This document shows positions 1 through 6,783 of a stretch of 35,599 bases of DNA, one piece after another (position 1 is the first letter of the stretch; each line of letters opens with the position of its first letter). Below the pieces are notes generated by a model. That model was not told the DNA's origin and searched no databases. It saw nothing but the letters and a program-made list of their open reading frames with translations. The stretch comes from Thermoleophilia bacterium. Its GTDB lineage: Bacteria; Actinomycetota; Thermoleophilia; Gaiellales; Gaiellaceae. The stretch lies in assembly GCA_029865325.1 (NCBI GenBank), contig JAOUHF010000014.1, positions 1 through 35,599 on the forward strand. Direction: 5' to 3'. Position numbers and translations under genes: made by a program.

Positions 1-337
1 CCTCTCCTTGACGTTCAATCACTTCCACGCTCGCAAGGTGATGTTCGTGAAGGCCGCGGAAGGGTTCGTGATCTTCCCTGGCGGCTTCGGTACCCAGGAC
101 GAGCTGTGGGAAGCGCTCACCCTCATCCAGACGCGGAAGATCGGCGACTTCCCGGTCGTGCTCTTCGACTCCGACTACTGGGGAGAGCTGCTCGCCTGGG
201 TGCGCGACGAGATGTTGGCGGACGGGCTGATCTCGGCCGAGGACCTCGAGCTCCTGCTCGTCACTGACGACCCGCACGAGGCCGTGCAACTTGTGATCTC
301 ACACTACGACCGCCGCATCGCAGAGGGTTCAGCCTGA
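1..337 (+). CDS. LOG family protein (lysine-decarboxylase-like), 5' partial
   Basis: The reading frame is open at the left edge, so the gene starts outside the window and only about 110 C-terminal residues are seen. The motif PGGFGTQDELWE matches the PGGxGTxxE signature of the LOG/TIGR00730 family. Members of this family cleave nucleoside 5'-monophosphates at the N-glycosidic bond (cytokinin-riboside monophosphate phosphoribohydrolases) and are often misnamed lysine decarboxylases. The rest (LTLIQTRKIGDFPVVLF, a late acidic helix) follows the usual family C-terminus. The TGA stop shares one base with the ATG of the purine nucleoside phosphorylase, so the two are probably translated together, and a nucleotide-salvage role would fit. 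The family call is firm; the substrate is not visible from sequence. Confidence 0.9.
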   Translation, partial: LSLTFNHFHARKVMFVKAAEGFVIFPGGFGTQDELWEALTLIQTRKIGDFPVVLFDSDYWGELLAWVRDEMLADGLISAEDLELLLVTDDPHEAVQLVISHYDRRIAEGSA

Positions 338-1146
338 TGCTCGACGACGCCGTTCGCCGAATCAGAGAGGCCACCGACCTCGAGCCACGCGTTGGCGTCG
401 TTCTCGGCAGCGGGCTCGGTGGACTCGCCGACGCGCTCGAGAGTCGGGTGGAGATTCCGTACGACGACATTCCGGGCTGGCCAACCTCGACCGCCGTCGG
501 TCATGCGGGCGTGCTCGTTCTCGGAGAGGTCGATGGCGTTGCGATCGCGGTTATGCGCGGACGCGCTCACCTCTACGAAGGAGTCGGCGCAGATCGAGCG
601 GTGTTCGGCGTGCGCGTTCTCGGACGACTCGGCGTACGAACACTGGTCGTGACCAACGCGGCCGGCGGGATCAACGAGGCGTACCGGCCGGGCATGCTCG
701 TGTTGATCTCCGACCACGTGAACCTGCAGGGAGCGTCGCCGCTCGTCGGAACGAACGACGAGGAGCTCGGGCCGCGCTTTCCGGACATGAGCGACGCATA
801 CGATCCCGAGCTGCGTCGCCTGGCGCGTGAGGCCGCGGGGCGGCTCGGCATTGAGCTTCCCGAGGGCGTCTACGCCGCCTGGCTCGGCCCGCAGTTCGAG
901 ACGCCGGCTGAGATCCGCTTCATGCGAGCGGTCGGAGGTGATCTCGCCGGCATGTCGACGGTTCCCGAGGTGATCGCCGCTCGGCACATGGGTGTTCGCT
1001 GCCTCGGCATCTCTGTCGTCACGAACATGGCGGCCGGGGTCCTGCCGGAGAAGATCGACCACAGCGCCGTTCTCGAAGTGGGCGCACGCGCCGCGGGGTC
1101 GCTGACCGCGCTTCTGCGCGAGCTCGTTCCTACACTCTCTGCGTGA
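337..1146 (+). CDS. punA: Purine nucleoside phosphorylase (trimeric, PNP class)
   Basis: This 269-residue protein cleaves purine (deoxy)nucleosides with phosphate to give a free base and (deoxy)ribose 1-phosphate, in cytosolic purine salvage. The phosphate loop GSGLGG is at residues 24-29, VGHAG at about 54-58, RAHLYEG at 77-83, the purine-binding QFETPAE at 186-192 with Glu188, GMSTVPE at 205-211, and VTNMAAGV with Asn230. The Asn and Glu pair is typical of the trimeric 6-oxopurine (inosine/guanosine) enzymes, and the length is normal. The ATG at 337 overlaps the previous stop by one base, and the end overlaps selA by four bases (GTGA). It therefore sits inside one translationally coupled operon with the selenocysteine genes. 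I see no functional link between purine salvage and selenium, so the grouping may be positional only. Confidence 0.95.
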   Translation: MLDDAVRRIREATDLEPRVGVVLGSGLGGLADALESRVEIPYDDIPGWPTSTAVGHAGVLVLGEVDGVAIAVMRGRAHLYEGVGADRAVFGVRVLGRLGVRTLVVTNAAGGINEAYRPGMLVLISDHVNLQGASPLVGTNDEELGPRFPDMSDAYDPELRRLAREAAGRLGIELPEGVYAAWLGPQFETPAEIRFMRAVGGDLAGMSTVPEVIAARHMGVRCLGISVVTNMAAGVLPEKIDHSAVLEVGARAAGSLTALLRELVPTLSA

Positions 1147-2444
1147 AACTTCGCGATCTGCCCTCGGTCGACGAGCTGCTGCGGGACGAGCGGCTGGCCG
1201 CCGAGCCGCACGAACTGACCGTCACGGCGGCGCGCGCGGTGCTCGATCGGGCTCGGAAAGAGATTCAAGCCGGCGCCATGCCTGGCCCGCTCGTCGACGC
1301 CGTGCTCGCGGAGCTGGCCGGCGCCCGGGAGCCATCACTTCGCCGTGTGCTGAATGCCACCGGCGTGCTCGTGCACACGAATCTGGGTCGCGCCCCTCTG
1401 GCCGAGGCTGCGCTTGCGCGCGTCGTCGAGGTCGGGGGCGGTTACTCGAATCTCGAGTACGACCTCGCTCGTGGTGAGCGCGGCTCGCGGCAGGACCACC
1501 TCGCGCCGCTCCTCCGACGGCTGACCGGAGCGGAGGCTGCGCTCGTCGTCAACAACAACGCAGCTGCTGTGCTGCTCGCCCTCGCCGCGCTGGCTGAAGG
1601 GCGTGAAGTCATCGTGTCTCGCGGTGAGCTCATCGAGATTGGCGACGGCTTCCGCATCCCCGACGTCCTGGCTCGCTCCGGGGCGAGTCTCGTCGAGGTG
1701 GGAACGACGAACCGAACAAGGGCGACCGACTACGAGCGCGCGATTGGCCCGGAAACAGCGGTTCTCCTCCGTGTACACCAGTCGAACTTCCGCGTCGTCG
1801 GTTTCTCCGAGCGGCCGCAGCTCACCGCGCTCGCCGAAGTCGCGCGACGGCACGAGCTGCCGCTCGTCGACGACCTCGGCTCGGGCGCACTGGTGGCAGT
1901 GGGAGACGAGCCGACTCCGGCGGAAAGCCTGCGCGCGGGGGCGGATCTCGTGAGCTTCTCGGGCGACAAGCTCCTCGGCGGGCCGCAGGCGGGCGTGGTG
2001 GTGGGGCGCGCCAACCTCGTCGAGCGGCTGCGACAGCACCCACTCCAGCGAGCACTGCGTGCCGACAAGCTCACGCTCGCGGCTCTCGAGGGCACGCTCT
2101 CGGTCTCTCTCGATCCCGACGCAAGAGACCAGATCCCTGTGCTTCGCATGCTTCACGAACCGCTCGAGGCGGTGCAAGCGCGGGCCGAGTATCTGGCCGC
2201 ACTCGTCGGCGGAGAGGTCGAGGAGACCGTGGCGCGCGTGGGCGGCGGAGCGCTCCCGCTCGCCGAGCTTCCGAGCGCCGCGTGCGCGGTCGAGGAGTCG
2301 CTGGCCGAGCCGCTGCGCCTCGGCGATTCGCCGGTGATCTCCCTCGTCCGCGACGGCCGCACGCTCCTCGACTGCCGCACCCTCACCGATGCGGAGATCG
2401 ACGAGGTCGCCGGGGCGGTTCGTGCGGCCCGACGCGATGCGTAG
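1143..2444 (+). CDS. selA: L-seryl-tRNA(Sec) selenium transferase
   Basis: SelA is a PLP enzyme that converts seryl-tRNA(Sec) to selenocysteinyl-tRNA(Sec) using selenophosphate. The 433 residues are close to the usual family length. Visible family segments are LNATGVLVHTNLGRAPL (about 70-86), NLEYDLARGERGSR (103-116), VVNNNAAAVLLAL (135-147), EVGTTNRTR (185-193), VHQSNFRVVGF (211-221) and DDLGSGAL (243-250). The PLP Schiff-base lysine is Lys276 in SFSGDKLLGGPQAG. The GTG start at 1143 overlaps the phosphorylase stop as GTGA. Downstream, 56 nt separate it from selB; this spacer contains a short GC hairpin (CCGGGC-GT-GCCCGG, 2448-2461) before the selB ribosome site. tRNA-Sec and a selenoprotein gene in the same window confirm that the function is used. 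Confidence 0.97.
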   Translation: MKLRDLPSVDELLRDERLAAEPHELTVTAARAVLDRARKEIQAGAMPGPLVDAVLAELAGAREPSLRRVLNATGVLVHTNLGRAPLAEAALARVVEVGGGYSNLEYDLARGERGSRQDHLAPLLRRLTGAEAALVVNNNAAAVLLALAALAEGREVIVSRGELIEIGDGFRIPDVLARSGASLVEVGTTNRTRATDYERAIGPETAVLLRVHQSNFRVVGFSERPQLTALAEVARRHELPLVDDLGSGALVAVGDEPTPAESLRAGADLVSFSGDKLLGGPQAGVVVGRANLVERLRQHPLQRALRADKLTLAALEGTLSVSLDPDARDQIPVLRMLHEPLEAVQARAEYLAALVGGEVEETVARVGGGALPLAELPSAACAVEESLAEPLRLGDSPVISLVRDGRTLLDCRTLTDAEIDEVAGAVRAARRDA

Positions 2445-2500
2445 GGCCCGGGCGTGCCCGGTTCCGGGCGAGCCAGAACTCGCTCGGCGGAGGTAGCGTC

Positions 2501-4192
2501 ATGCCGCTGACGGTCGGAACTGCAGGCCACATCGACCACGGGAAGACGTGGCTCGTCCGGGCGCTCACGGGTAAGGACACCGATCGCCTGCCCGAGGAGC
2601 AGCGACGTGGGATCTCTATCGATCTCGGGTACGCGCCACTCGAGCTCGACGACGGTCGGACGCTCTCGGTCGTGGACGTTCCCGGGCACGAGCGCTTCGT
2701 CCGTACGATGGTCGCCGGCGCGACCGGCATCGATCTCTTCCTGCTCGTGGTCGATGCCGGCGAGGGCGCCCGCCCGCAAACGCACGAGCACCTCGCGATC
2801 CTCCGACTGCTCGGCGTCGAGAACGGCGTCGTTGCGGTGACGAAGATCGACGCTCTCGATCCCGAGACAGTCGAGCTCGCTGCGGAGGAGAGCCGAGACC
2901 TCGTGCCGGGGGCCGAGGTTGTACCGGTCAGCGCGAAGACCGGGGAGAGGCTCGACGAGCTCCGGACCGCGCTGGGACGTGCAGCCGATCGCGTGGAGCG
3001 CGTGCGTGCGAACCGGCCGACGCGGTTGTATGTGGACCGCTCGTTCTCGCTGCGGGGGTTCGGCACGGTCGTAACGGGCACACTCTGGTCGGGCTCTATT
3101 GGAGAAGGCGACGAGCTGCGGATCGAACCCGCGGGTCGTTCGGTCCGCGTCCGCAGCGTCCAAGTCCACGATCGCGACGTCGAGCGTGCCGAATCGGGGC
3201 AGCGGGTCGCCGTCAGCCTCCCGGGTGTCGAGCGCCGAGAGGTGCGTAGGGGGGACGCCCTGGTGGTGCCGGGCGCGTACCCGACCTCGTATCGCCTCGA
3301 CGTCGCCCTCGAGGAGCTCGAGCCGATTCCGCCCGACGCGCGCATCCTGATTCATGTCGGCACGGGCCAGTCCGCCGGGCGGGTCGTCCGCGTCGGTGAG
3401 CGCTTCGCGCAGCTCCGCCTTGCCGCCCCCGTCATCGCAGCCCGTGGCGACCGCGTGATCCTCAGGGGTGAGACCACCTTGGGCGGGGGGACGGTCCTCG
3501 ATCCCGCGCCCCCACGGCACCGCGACCATACGAGGATGGAGCTCCTGAAGCGCGGTGATGTAGCCGCGACTATCCACGCGCCCGTCCTCGTGGAGTCGCT
3601 TCGGTTCGTGCTCGACGGAGAGCCCGAGGGAGTCGTGCGCGGCGGGCCGTGGGCGTTCTCTGGCCTGTGGCTCGCGGAGCTCGAGAGCGAGCTTCGAGCC
3701 AGCCTCCAGGCCGCCGATCCGATCGACCCCGGCATTCCACCGCCGAGCGCCCCGTGGGCAGTCGACGTGCTTCCCCTATTGGCGTTCGAGCGTCGAGGCG
3801 CGAAGCTCTACCTCCCCGGTGCGGAGGCCACGCTCGGGGCTCGAAGCGCGGAGGCCGAAGCGCTCGAGCGGGAACTGGCGGGTATCGGTGTTCGCGCGAC
3901 GAAGGTTGAGGACAACGAGCTCGCCCGGTTTCTCGAGGCGAGCGGGCGGCTCGTGCGGCTCGGCGACGGGTACGCGATCGGTGCCGAGCAGTACGAGGTC
4001 GCGAGGGACGTCATGCTCACCGAATGCCGTAGCGCGGGTGAGATCACGCTCGCTCGGTTCCGCGACCTCGCCGGCACCGGGCGGCGTGACGCTCAGCTCC
4101 TCCTCGAACGGTTCGACCAGGACGGCCTCACTCGCCGGATTGGCGACCGCCGAGTGCTTCGCCGAGCCGCTACGAGCAGCTCGTCGTCGTGA
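2501..4192 (+). CDS. selB: Selenocysteine-specific elongation factor SelB
   Basis: SelB is an EF-Tu-like GTPase that delivers Sec-tRNA(Sec) to UGA codons marked by a SECIS hairpin, which it binds through C-terminal winged helices. The ATG at 2501 was chosen because GTP-binding homology begins at once and GGCGGAGG lies just upstream; the frame is open further upstream but runs through selA. G motifs in the 563 residues: G1 GHIDHGKT (9-16), G2 near RGISIDLGYA (36-45), G3 DVPGHERF (59-66), G4 TKID (114-117), G5 SAKTGE. Domains 2 and 3 follow (RLYVDRSFSLRGFGTVVTGT), then a winged-helix region to the serine-rich end. It is somewhat shorter than E. coli SelB (614). The 3' end overlaps the convergent pilin-like gene by 23 bp. 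Confidence 0.96.
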   Translation: MPLTVGTAGHIDHGKTWLVRALTGKDTDRLPEEQRRGISIDLGYAPLELDDGRTLSVVDVPGHERFVRTMVAGATGIDLFLLVVDAGEGARPQTHEHLAILRLLGVENGVVAVTKIDALDPETVELAAEESRDLVPGAEVVPVSAKTGERLDELRTALGRAADRVERVRANRPTRLYVDRSFSLRGFGTVVTGTLWSGSIGEGDELRIEPAGRSVRVRSVQVHDRDVERAESGQRVAVSLPGVERREVRRGDALVVPGAYPTSYRLDVALEELEPIPPDARILIHVGTGQSAGRVVRVGERFAQLRLAAPVIAARGDRVILRGETTLGGGTVLDPAPPRHRDHTRMELLKRGDVAATIHAPVLVESLRFVLDGEPEGVVRGGPWAFSGLWLAELESELRASLQAADPIDPGIPPPSAPWAVDVLPLLAFERRGAKLYLPGAEATLGARSAEAEALERELAGIGVRATKVEDNELARFLEASGRLVRLGDGYAIGAEQYEVARDVMLTECRSAGEITLARFRDLAGTGRRDAQLLLERFDQDGLTRRIGDRRVLRRAATSSSSS

Positions 4193-4529
4193 TCGGTGCG
4201 GTCGGTCCGTTCTTGAACCACGAGCGCCCGTCGACGGTGCTCTTCACGCAGTAGCCGGATCCACTCGCTGAGACGATCTCGATCCCCTGAACGCCCTTGC
4301 TGTATGAGCTCTGAAGGATCGCCAGTGTCATGCCCGTGAACTTGCCGTTGTCGAGGTTGTAGGCCTGAAGGGCAGGCACCGCGACGTCGATGTTCGACTT
4401 GGCGGCGGCGTCGCCAGCGCGGACGCGTGCGCTGGTGCTGAACCCGACGGCGATCGCGATGAGGACAGCCATGATGATCAGCACGGCGAGCATCTCGAGT
4501 AGCGTGAATCCGTCCTCCTTCCGCCGCAT
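4170..4529 (-). CDS. Type IV pilin-like / pseudopilin protein
   Basis: This 119-residue protein opens with a class III signal: a short basic leader (MRRKEDG), then FTLLEM, then a hydrophobic helix (LAVLIIMAVLIAIAVGF). That is the prepilin peptidase site with the invariant Glu at +5 of the mature protein, as in PilA/PilE and GspG. The remainder is a small globular domain with two cysteines (YCVKS near 93 and the C-terminal TSCS) that could form the usual pilin disulfide. No prepilin peptidase or assembly ATPase lies nearby, so it must use machinery encoded elsewhere. The start codon has no good Shine-Dalgarno; an AAGGAGG lies inside codons 4-6. A TAGGCA box 6 nt upstream is a possible -10. The stop lies 23 bp inside the convergent selB end. 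Confidence 0.82.
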   Translation of the reverse strand: MRRKEDGFTLLEMLAVLIIMAVLIAIAVGFSTSARVRAGDAAAKSNIDVAVPALQAYNLDNGKFTGMTLAILQSSYSKGVQGIEIVSASGSGYCVKSTVDGRSWFKNGPTAPITTTSCS

Positions 4530-4552
4530 ACGCTGTGCCTATCGGCACCGGC

Positions 4553-4572
4553 CATCACTCGCATGAGTGATG
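4553..4572. repeat. Inverted repeat upstream of the pilin-like gene
   Basis: The arms CATCACTC and GAGTGATG are perfect 8-bp inverted copies around GCAT. The repeat lies 24 bp upstream of the pilin start and behind the selenoprotein gene. It could be an operator for the pilin gene. No known repressor site was recognised. Confidence 0.5.
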
Positions 4573-4589
4573 TCAGCTCGCCTCGCGAG

Positions 4590-4605
4590 CCCCGCGGCCG
4601 CGGGG
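4590..4605. repeat. 16-bp perfect GC palindrome
   Basis: CCCCGCGGCCGCGGGG reads the same on both strands, and the 8-bp palindrome CTCGCGAG lies immediately before it (4582-4589). The pair sits in the 117-bp gap between the selenoprotein gene and the pilin-like gene. It may be a transcription terminator for the mmsA-selenoprotein unit, but no T-run follows on either side. Confidence 0.4.
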
Positions 4606-4631
4606 CGGCCGCGCTCTAGGGATCTTCGTGC

Positions 4632-4663
4632 GACCGGAATTCCGCGCTAGCGCATTTCCGGTC
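4632..4663 (-). terminator. Hairpin straddling the selenoprotein stop codon
   Basis: GACCGGAA (4632-4639) and TTCCGGTC (4656-4663) are perfect 8-bp inverted arms. The loop contains a second palindrome, GCGCTAGCGC (4644-4653), that includes the TAG stop. On the minus strand this would fold at the very end of the selenoprotein mRNA. No U-tract follows, so a terminator or mRNA-stabilising role is only a guess. Confidence 0.35.
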
Positions 4664-5207
4664 TTGCGCACCAGTCCGGCTCGTCGTCGATCCCCACGCC
4701 GTCCGCCACGCGCGTCACGTAGTTGAAGTAGCCGATCACCTGGATCGCATCCGAGATCGCCGGGTCGTCCAGGCCCTGCATGTGCAGGGCGTCAATGTCC
4801 GCTTGGTCAACCTCCGACGCGAGATTGGTGAGCTTCACGGCGAAGTCACACAGCGCACGCTCCCGGGGCGAGAGATCCGCCTTGCGGTAGTCGTGCATGG
4901 CGTGATGCGCCACTTCGTTCTCGGCGCCCTCGGCACGGAGGTCGTCGGCGTGTGCCCGCGTTCAGTAGTGGCAGCTCTGCTCCGCGGAGGTCACTGTCGC
5001 CAGAAGCTCACGCTCGCGGCGCGAGAGACCGGACTCGCCGAACATGATCTCCTTGTAGAGCTCCATCGACGCCCGAAGCACACCGGGCCGAAGGCTCATC
5101 GCCTTCAGGATGTTGAAGATCTTCCCCGCGCGCTCGACTGCCGCGTCGTACTCCTGCTTGAGCGCGCCCTCGGCCTCGCTCTCGTCGATGAGCCTTATGT
5201 GTGCCAC
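4647..5207 (-). CDS. AhpD/CMD-family selenoprotein (peroxidase-related), in-frame TGA = Sec82
   Basis: Read through a TGA at 4962-4964, this is one 186-residue protein of the alkylhydroperoxidase AhpD / carboxymuconolactone decarboxylase family. The halves before the TGA (81 residues) and after it (16 further codons, then ADLSPRERALCDFAVKLT) are in the same frame and together have normal family length. The TGA falls at the second Cys of the redox motif: Cys79-His80-Tyr81-Sec82, with His86 four residues later and Glu67 twelve before Cys79. Compared with M. tuberculosis AhpD (Glu118, Cys130, Cys133, His137), Sec replaces the peroxidatic Cys133. A SECIS-like hairpin follows the TGA, and selA, selB and tRNA-Sec are in the window. 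GTG start 2 nt after the mmsA stop. Likely role: thiol-dependent (hydro)peroxide reduction; substrate unknown. AhpD-like CxxU selenoproteins are known from selenoproteome surveys. Confidence 0.93.
4922..4947 (-). promoter_or_regulatory. Candidate bacterial SECIS element
   Basis: On the minus strand, nucleotides 15-24 after the TGA (CGACGACCUC) pair with nucleotides 31-40 (GAGGGCGCCG), giving eight base pairs with two mismatches around a six-base apical loop CGUGCC. The loop has G at its second position, 26 nt after the UGA. This fits the general bacterial SECIS pattern: stem just downstream of UGA, small apical loop with a G in its first two bases, about 16-37 nt from the codon. It lies within coding sequence, as bacterial SECIS elements must. 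The folding was done by eye. Confidence 0.7.
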
Positions 5208-5209
5208 AC

Positions 5210-6721
5210 CTATCGCGTTTGCGGGAAGCCGAGGTCGACCTTGCTCGTCGTGGGATCTGGCCAGCGGCTCGTGACTGCCTTCGTCCGCGTGTAGAAGTCG
5301 ATCCCCTCCGGCCCGTAGATGTGCCGGTCGCCGAAGAGCGAGCTCTTCCAGCCGCCGAATGAGTAGTAGGCGACGGGAACCGGAATCGGCACGTTGATCC
5401 CGACCATGCCGACGTTCACGTCGAATTGGAACTGTCGCGCGACCCCGCCGTCGCGTGTGAAGAGGGCGACGCCGTTGCCGTACTGGTTGTCGTTCACGAG
5501 CCTGAGCGCCTCGTCGTACGTCTCGACGCGAACAACCGAGAGCACGGGCCCGAAGATCTCGTCGCGGTACGCGTCCATCTCTGGCGTGACGTCGTCGAGC
5601 AGCGAGACACCGAGGAAGAAGCCGTTTCCCTCCGGCGCCGTCTCACGCCCGTCGGCGACCATGGTGGCGCCTTGCGCTGGGCCGGAATCCAGGTAGGACG
5701 CGACCTTGTCACGGTGCTCGCGGGTTACGAGCGGCCCCATCTCGGATGTGGGATCGAGGCCGTCTCCGACCTTGACGTTCGGCAGGCGCTCCTTGATCGC
5801 CCCGACGAGCTCGTCGCCGACGCCTCCGACTGCAACGAGCACGGAGATCGCCATGCAGCGCTCGCCCGCAGAGCCGTAGCCCGCGCTCACTGCAGCGTCC
5901 GCGGCCATGTCGATGTCAGCGTCGGGCAGGACGATCATGTGGTTCTTCGCGCCTCCGAGCGCCTGCACCCGCTTTCCGGCCTTCGTCCCCGTCTCGTACA
6001 CGTAGCGCGCGATGGGAGTCGAGCCGACGAAGCTCACCGCGGCGAGGTCCGGGTGCTCGAGGATCCGGTCGACGGCGACCTTGTCGCCGTTCACGACGTT
6101 GAAGACGCCGTCGGGGACGCCCGCTTCCTTGAGGAGCTCGGCCGTGAGGATGGAAGCGGAGGGATCCTTCTCGGACGGCTTCAGGACGAAGGTGTTCCCG
6201 CACGCGAGGGCGGGGGCCCACATCCACATGGGCACCATCGCGGGGAAGTTGAAGGGGGTGATCCCGGCGACGACGCCGAGCGGCTGGCGGATCGAGTAGA
6301 CGTCGACTCCCGTGGAGGCCTGCTCCGAGTACTCGCCTTTCAGCAGCGTCGGGATGCCGCACACGTACTCGATGACCTCGATCCCGCGCTGCACCTCGCC
6401 CAGCGCGTCCGAGAGCACCTTCCCGTGCTCGGCCGTGAGCAGGCGCGCGAGATCCTCCCGATGCGCGTCCATGAGCTGGTAGATGCGGAACATGAGGTCG
6501 GCGCGCTTCGAGAGCGACCATGTGCGCCACTCCGAAAACGCTTCCTTCGCCGCGGCGACGGCACGGTCAATCTCCTCGACGGACGCAAAGTCGACCTCCC
6601 CCGACTGCTCGCCGGTGGCCGGGTTGTAGACCGGGCCTTTGCGCTCTGACTCGCCCGGCACGCTTTCTCCGCCGATCCAATGGCCGATCAGCTTCAGCTC
6701 TGTCGTCACCGCTGCATTCAT
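5210..6721 (-). CDS. mmsA: CoA-acylating methylmalonate-semialdehyde dehydrogenase
   Basis: This 503-residue aldehyde dehydrogenase oxidises (methyl)malonate semialdehyde to propionyl- or acetyl-CoA with NAD+ and CoA, in valine, thymine, beta-alanine or inositol breakdown. Visible features are ITPFNFPAMVPMW with the oxyanion Asn158, KPSEKDPS (181-188), FVGSTPIARYVY (231-242) and GSAGERCMA with the catalytic Cys289. The usual ALDH general-base Glu segment is replaced by GGAKNH (256-261), which is characteristic of this CoA-acylating subfamily. A GGGAGG ribosome site lies 5 nt before the ATG. A TACGCT -10-like box (6756-6761) sits in the short divergent promoter shared with the photolyase gene. 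The selenoprotein gene starts 2 nt after its stop, so the two are almost certainly co-transcribed. Confidence 0.95.
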   Translation of the reverse strand: MNAAVTTELKLIGHWIGGESVPGESERKGPVYNPATGEQSGEVDFASVEEIDRAVAAAKEAFSEWRTWSLSKRADLMFRIYQLMDAHREDLARLLTAEHGKVLSDALGEVQRGIEVIEYVCGIPTLLKGEYSEQASTGVDVYSIRQPLGVVAGITPFNFPAMVPMWMWAPALACGNTFVLKPSEKDPSASILTAELLKEAGVPDGVFNVVNGDKVAVDRILEHPDLAAVSFVGSTPIARYVYETGTKAGKRVQALGGAKNHMIVLPDADIDMAADAAVSAGYGSAGERCMAISVLVAVGGVGDELVGAIKERLPNVKVGDGLDPTSEMGPLVTREHRDKVASYLDSGPAQGATMVADGRETAPEGNGFFLGVSLLDDVTPEMDAYRDEIFGPVLSVVRVETYDEALRLVNDNQYGNGVALFTRDGGVARQFQFDVNVGMVGINVPIPVPVAYYSFGGWKSSLFGDRHIYGPEGIDFYTRTKAVTSRWPDPTTSKVDLGFPQTR

Positions 6722-6755
6722 GGTTGCCTCCCGCGACCGCCTGCTCTTTCGGCGT

Positions 6756-6761
6756 AGCGTA
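6756..6761 (-). promoter_or_regulatory. -10 box candidate for mmsA-selenoprotein operon
   Basis: TACGCT on the minus strand lies about 35 nt upstream of the mmsA ATG, leaving room for a short leader with GGGAGG. A TAGCGT box on the plus strand (6769-6774) is the matching candidate for the divergent photolyase gene, 9 nt from its GTG. No clear -35 is seen for either. Confidence 0.4.
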
Positions 6762-6783
6762 CCGCCGCTAGCGTTAGTAGCCC

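Noticed and set aside
4647-5207. Two separate small genes, or one gene broken by a nonsense mutation
   Set aside because: The halves are in the same frame, join into one full-length AhpD-family domain, and the TGA replaces a catalytic Cys with a hairpin downstream. With selA, selB and tRNA-Sec nearby, recoding explains it better than decay.
5426-6649. A 407-codon open frame on the plus strand opposite mmsA
   Set aside because: It is an antisense shadow of a clear dehydrogenase; its translation is rich in Arg, His and Asp with no recognisable domain. The same applies to other long antisense frames (for example 2153-3577, 12674-13771 and 16650-17867).
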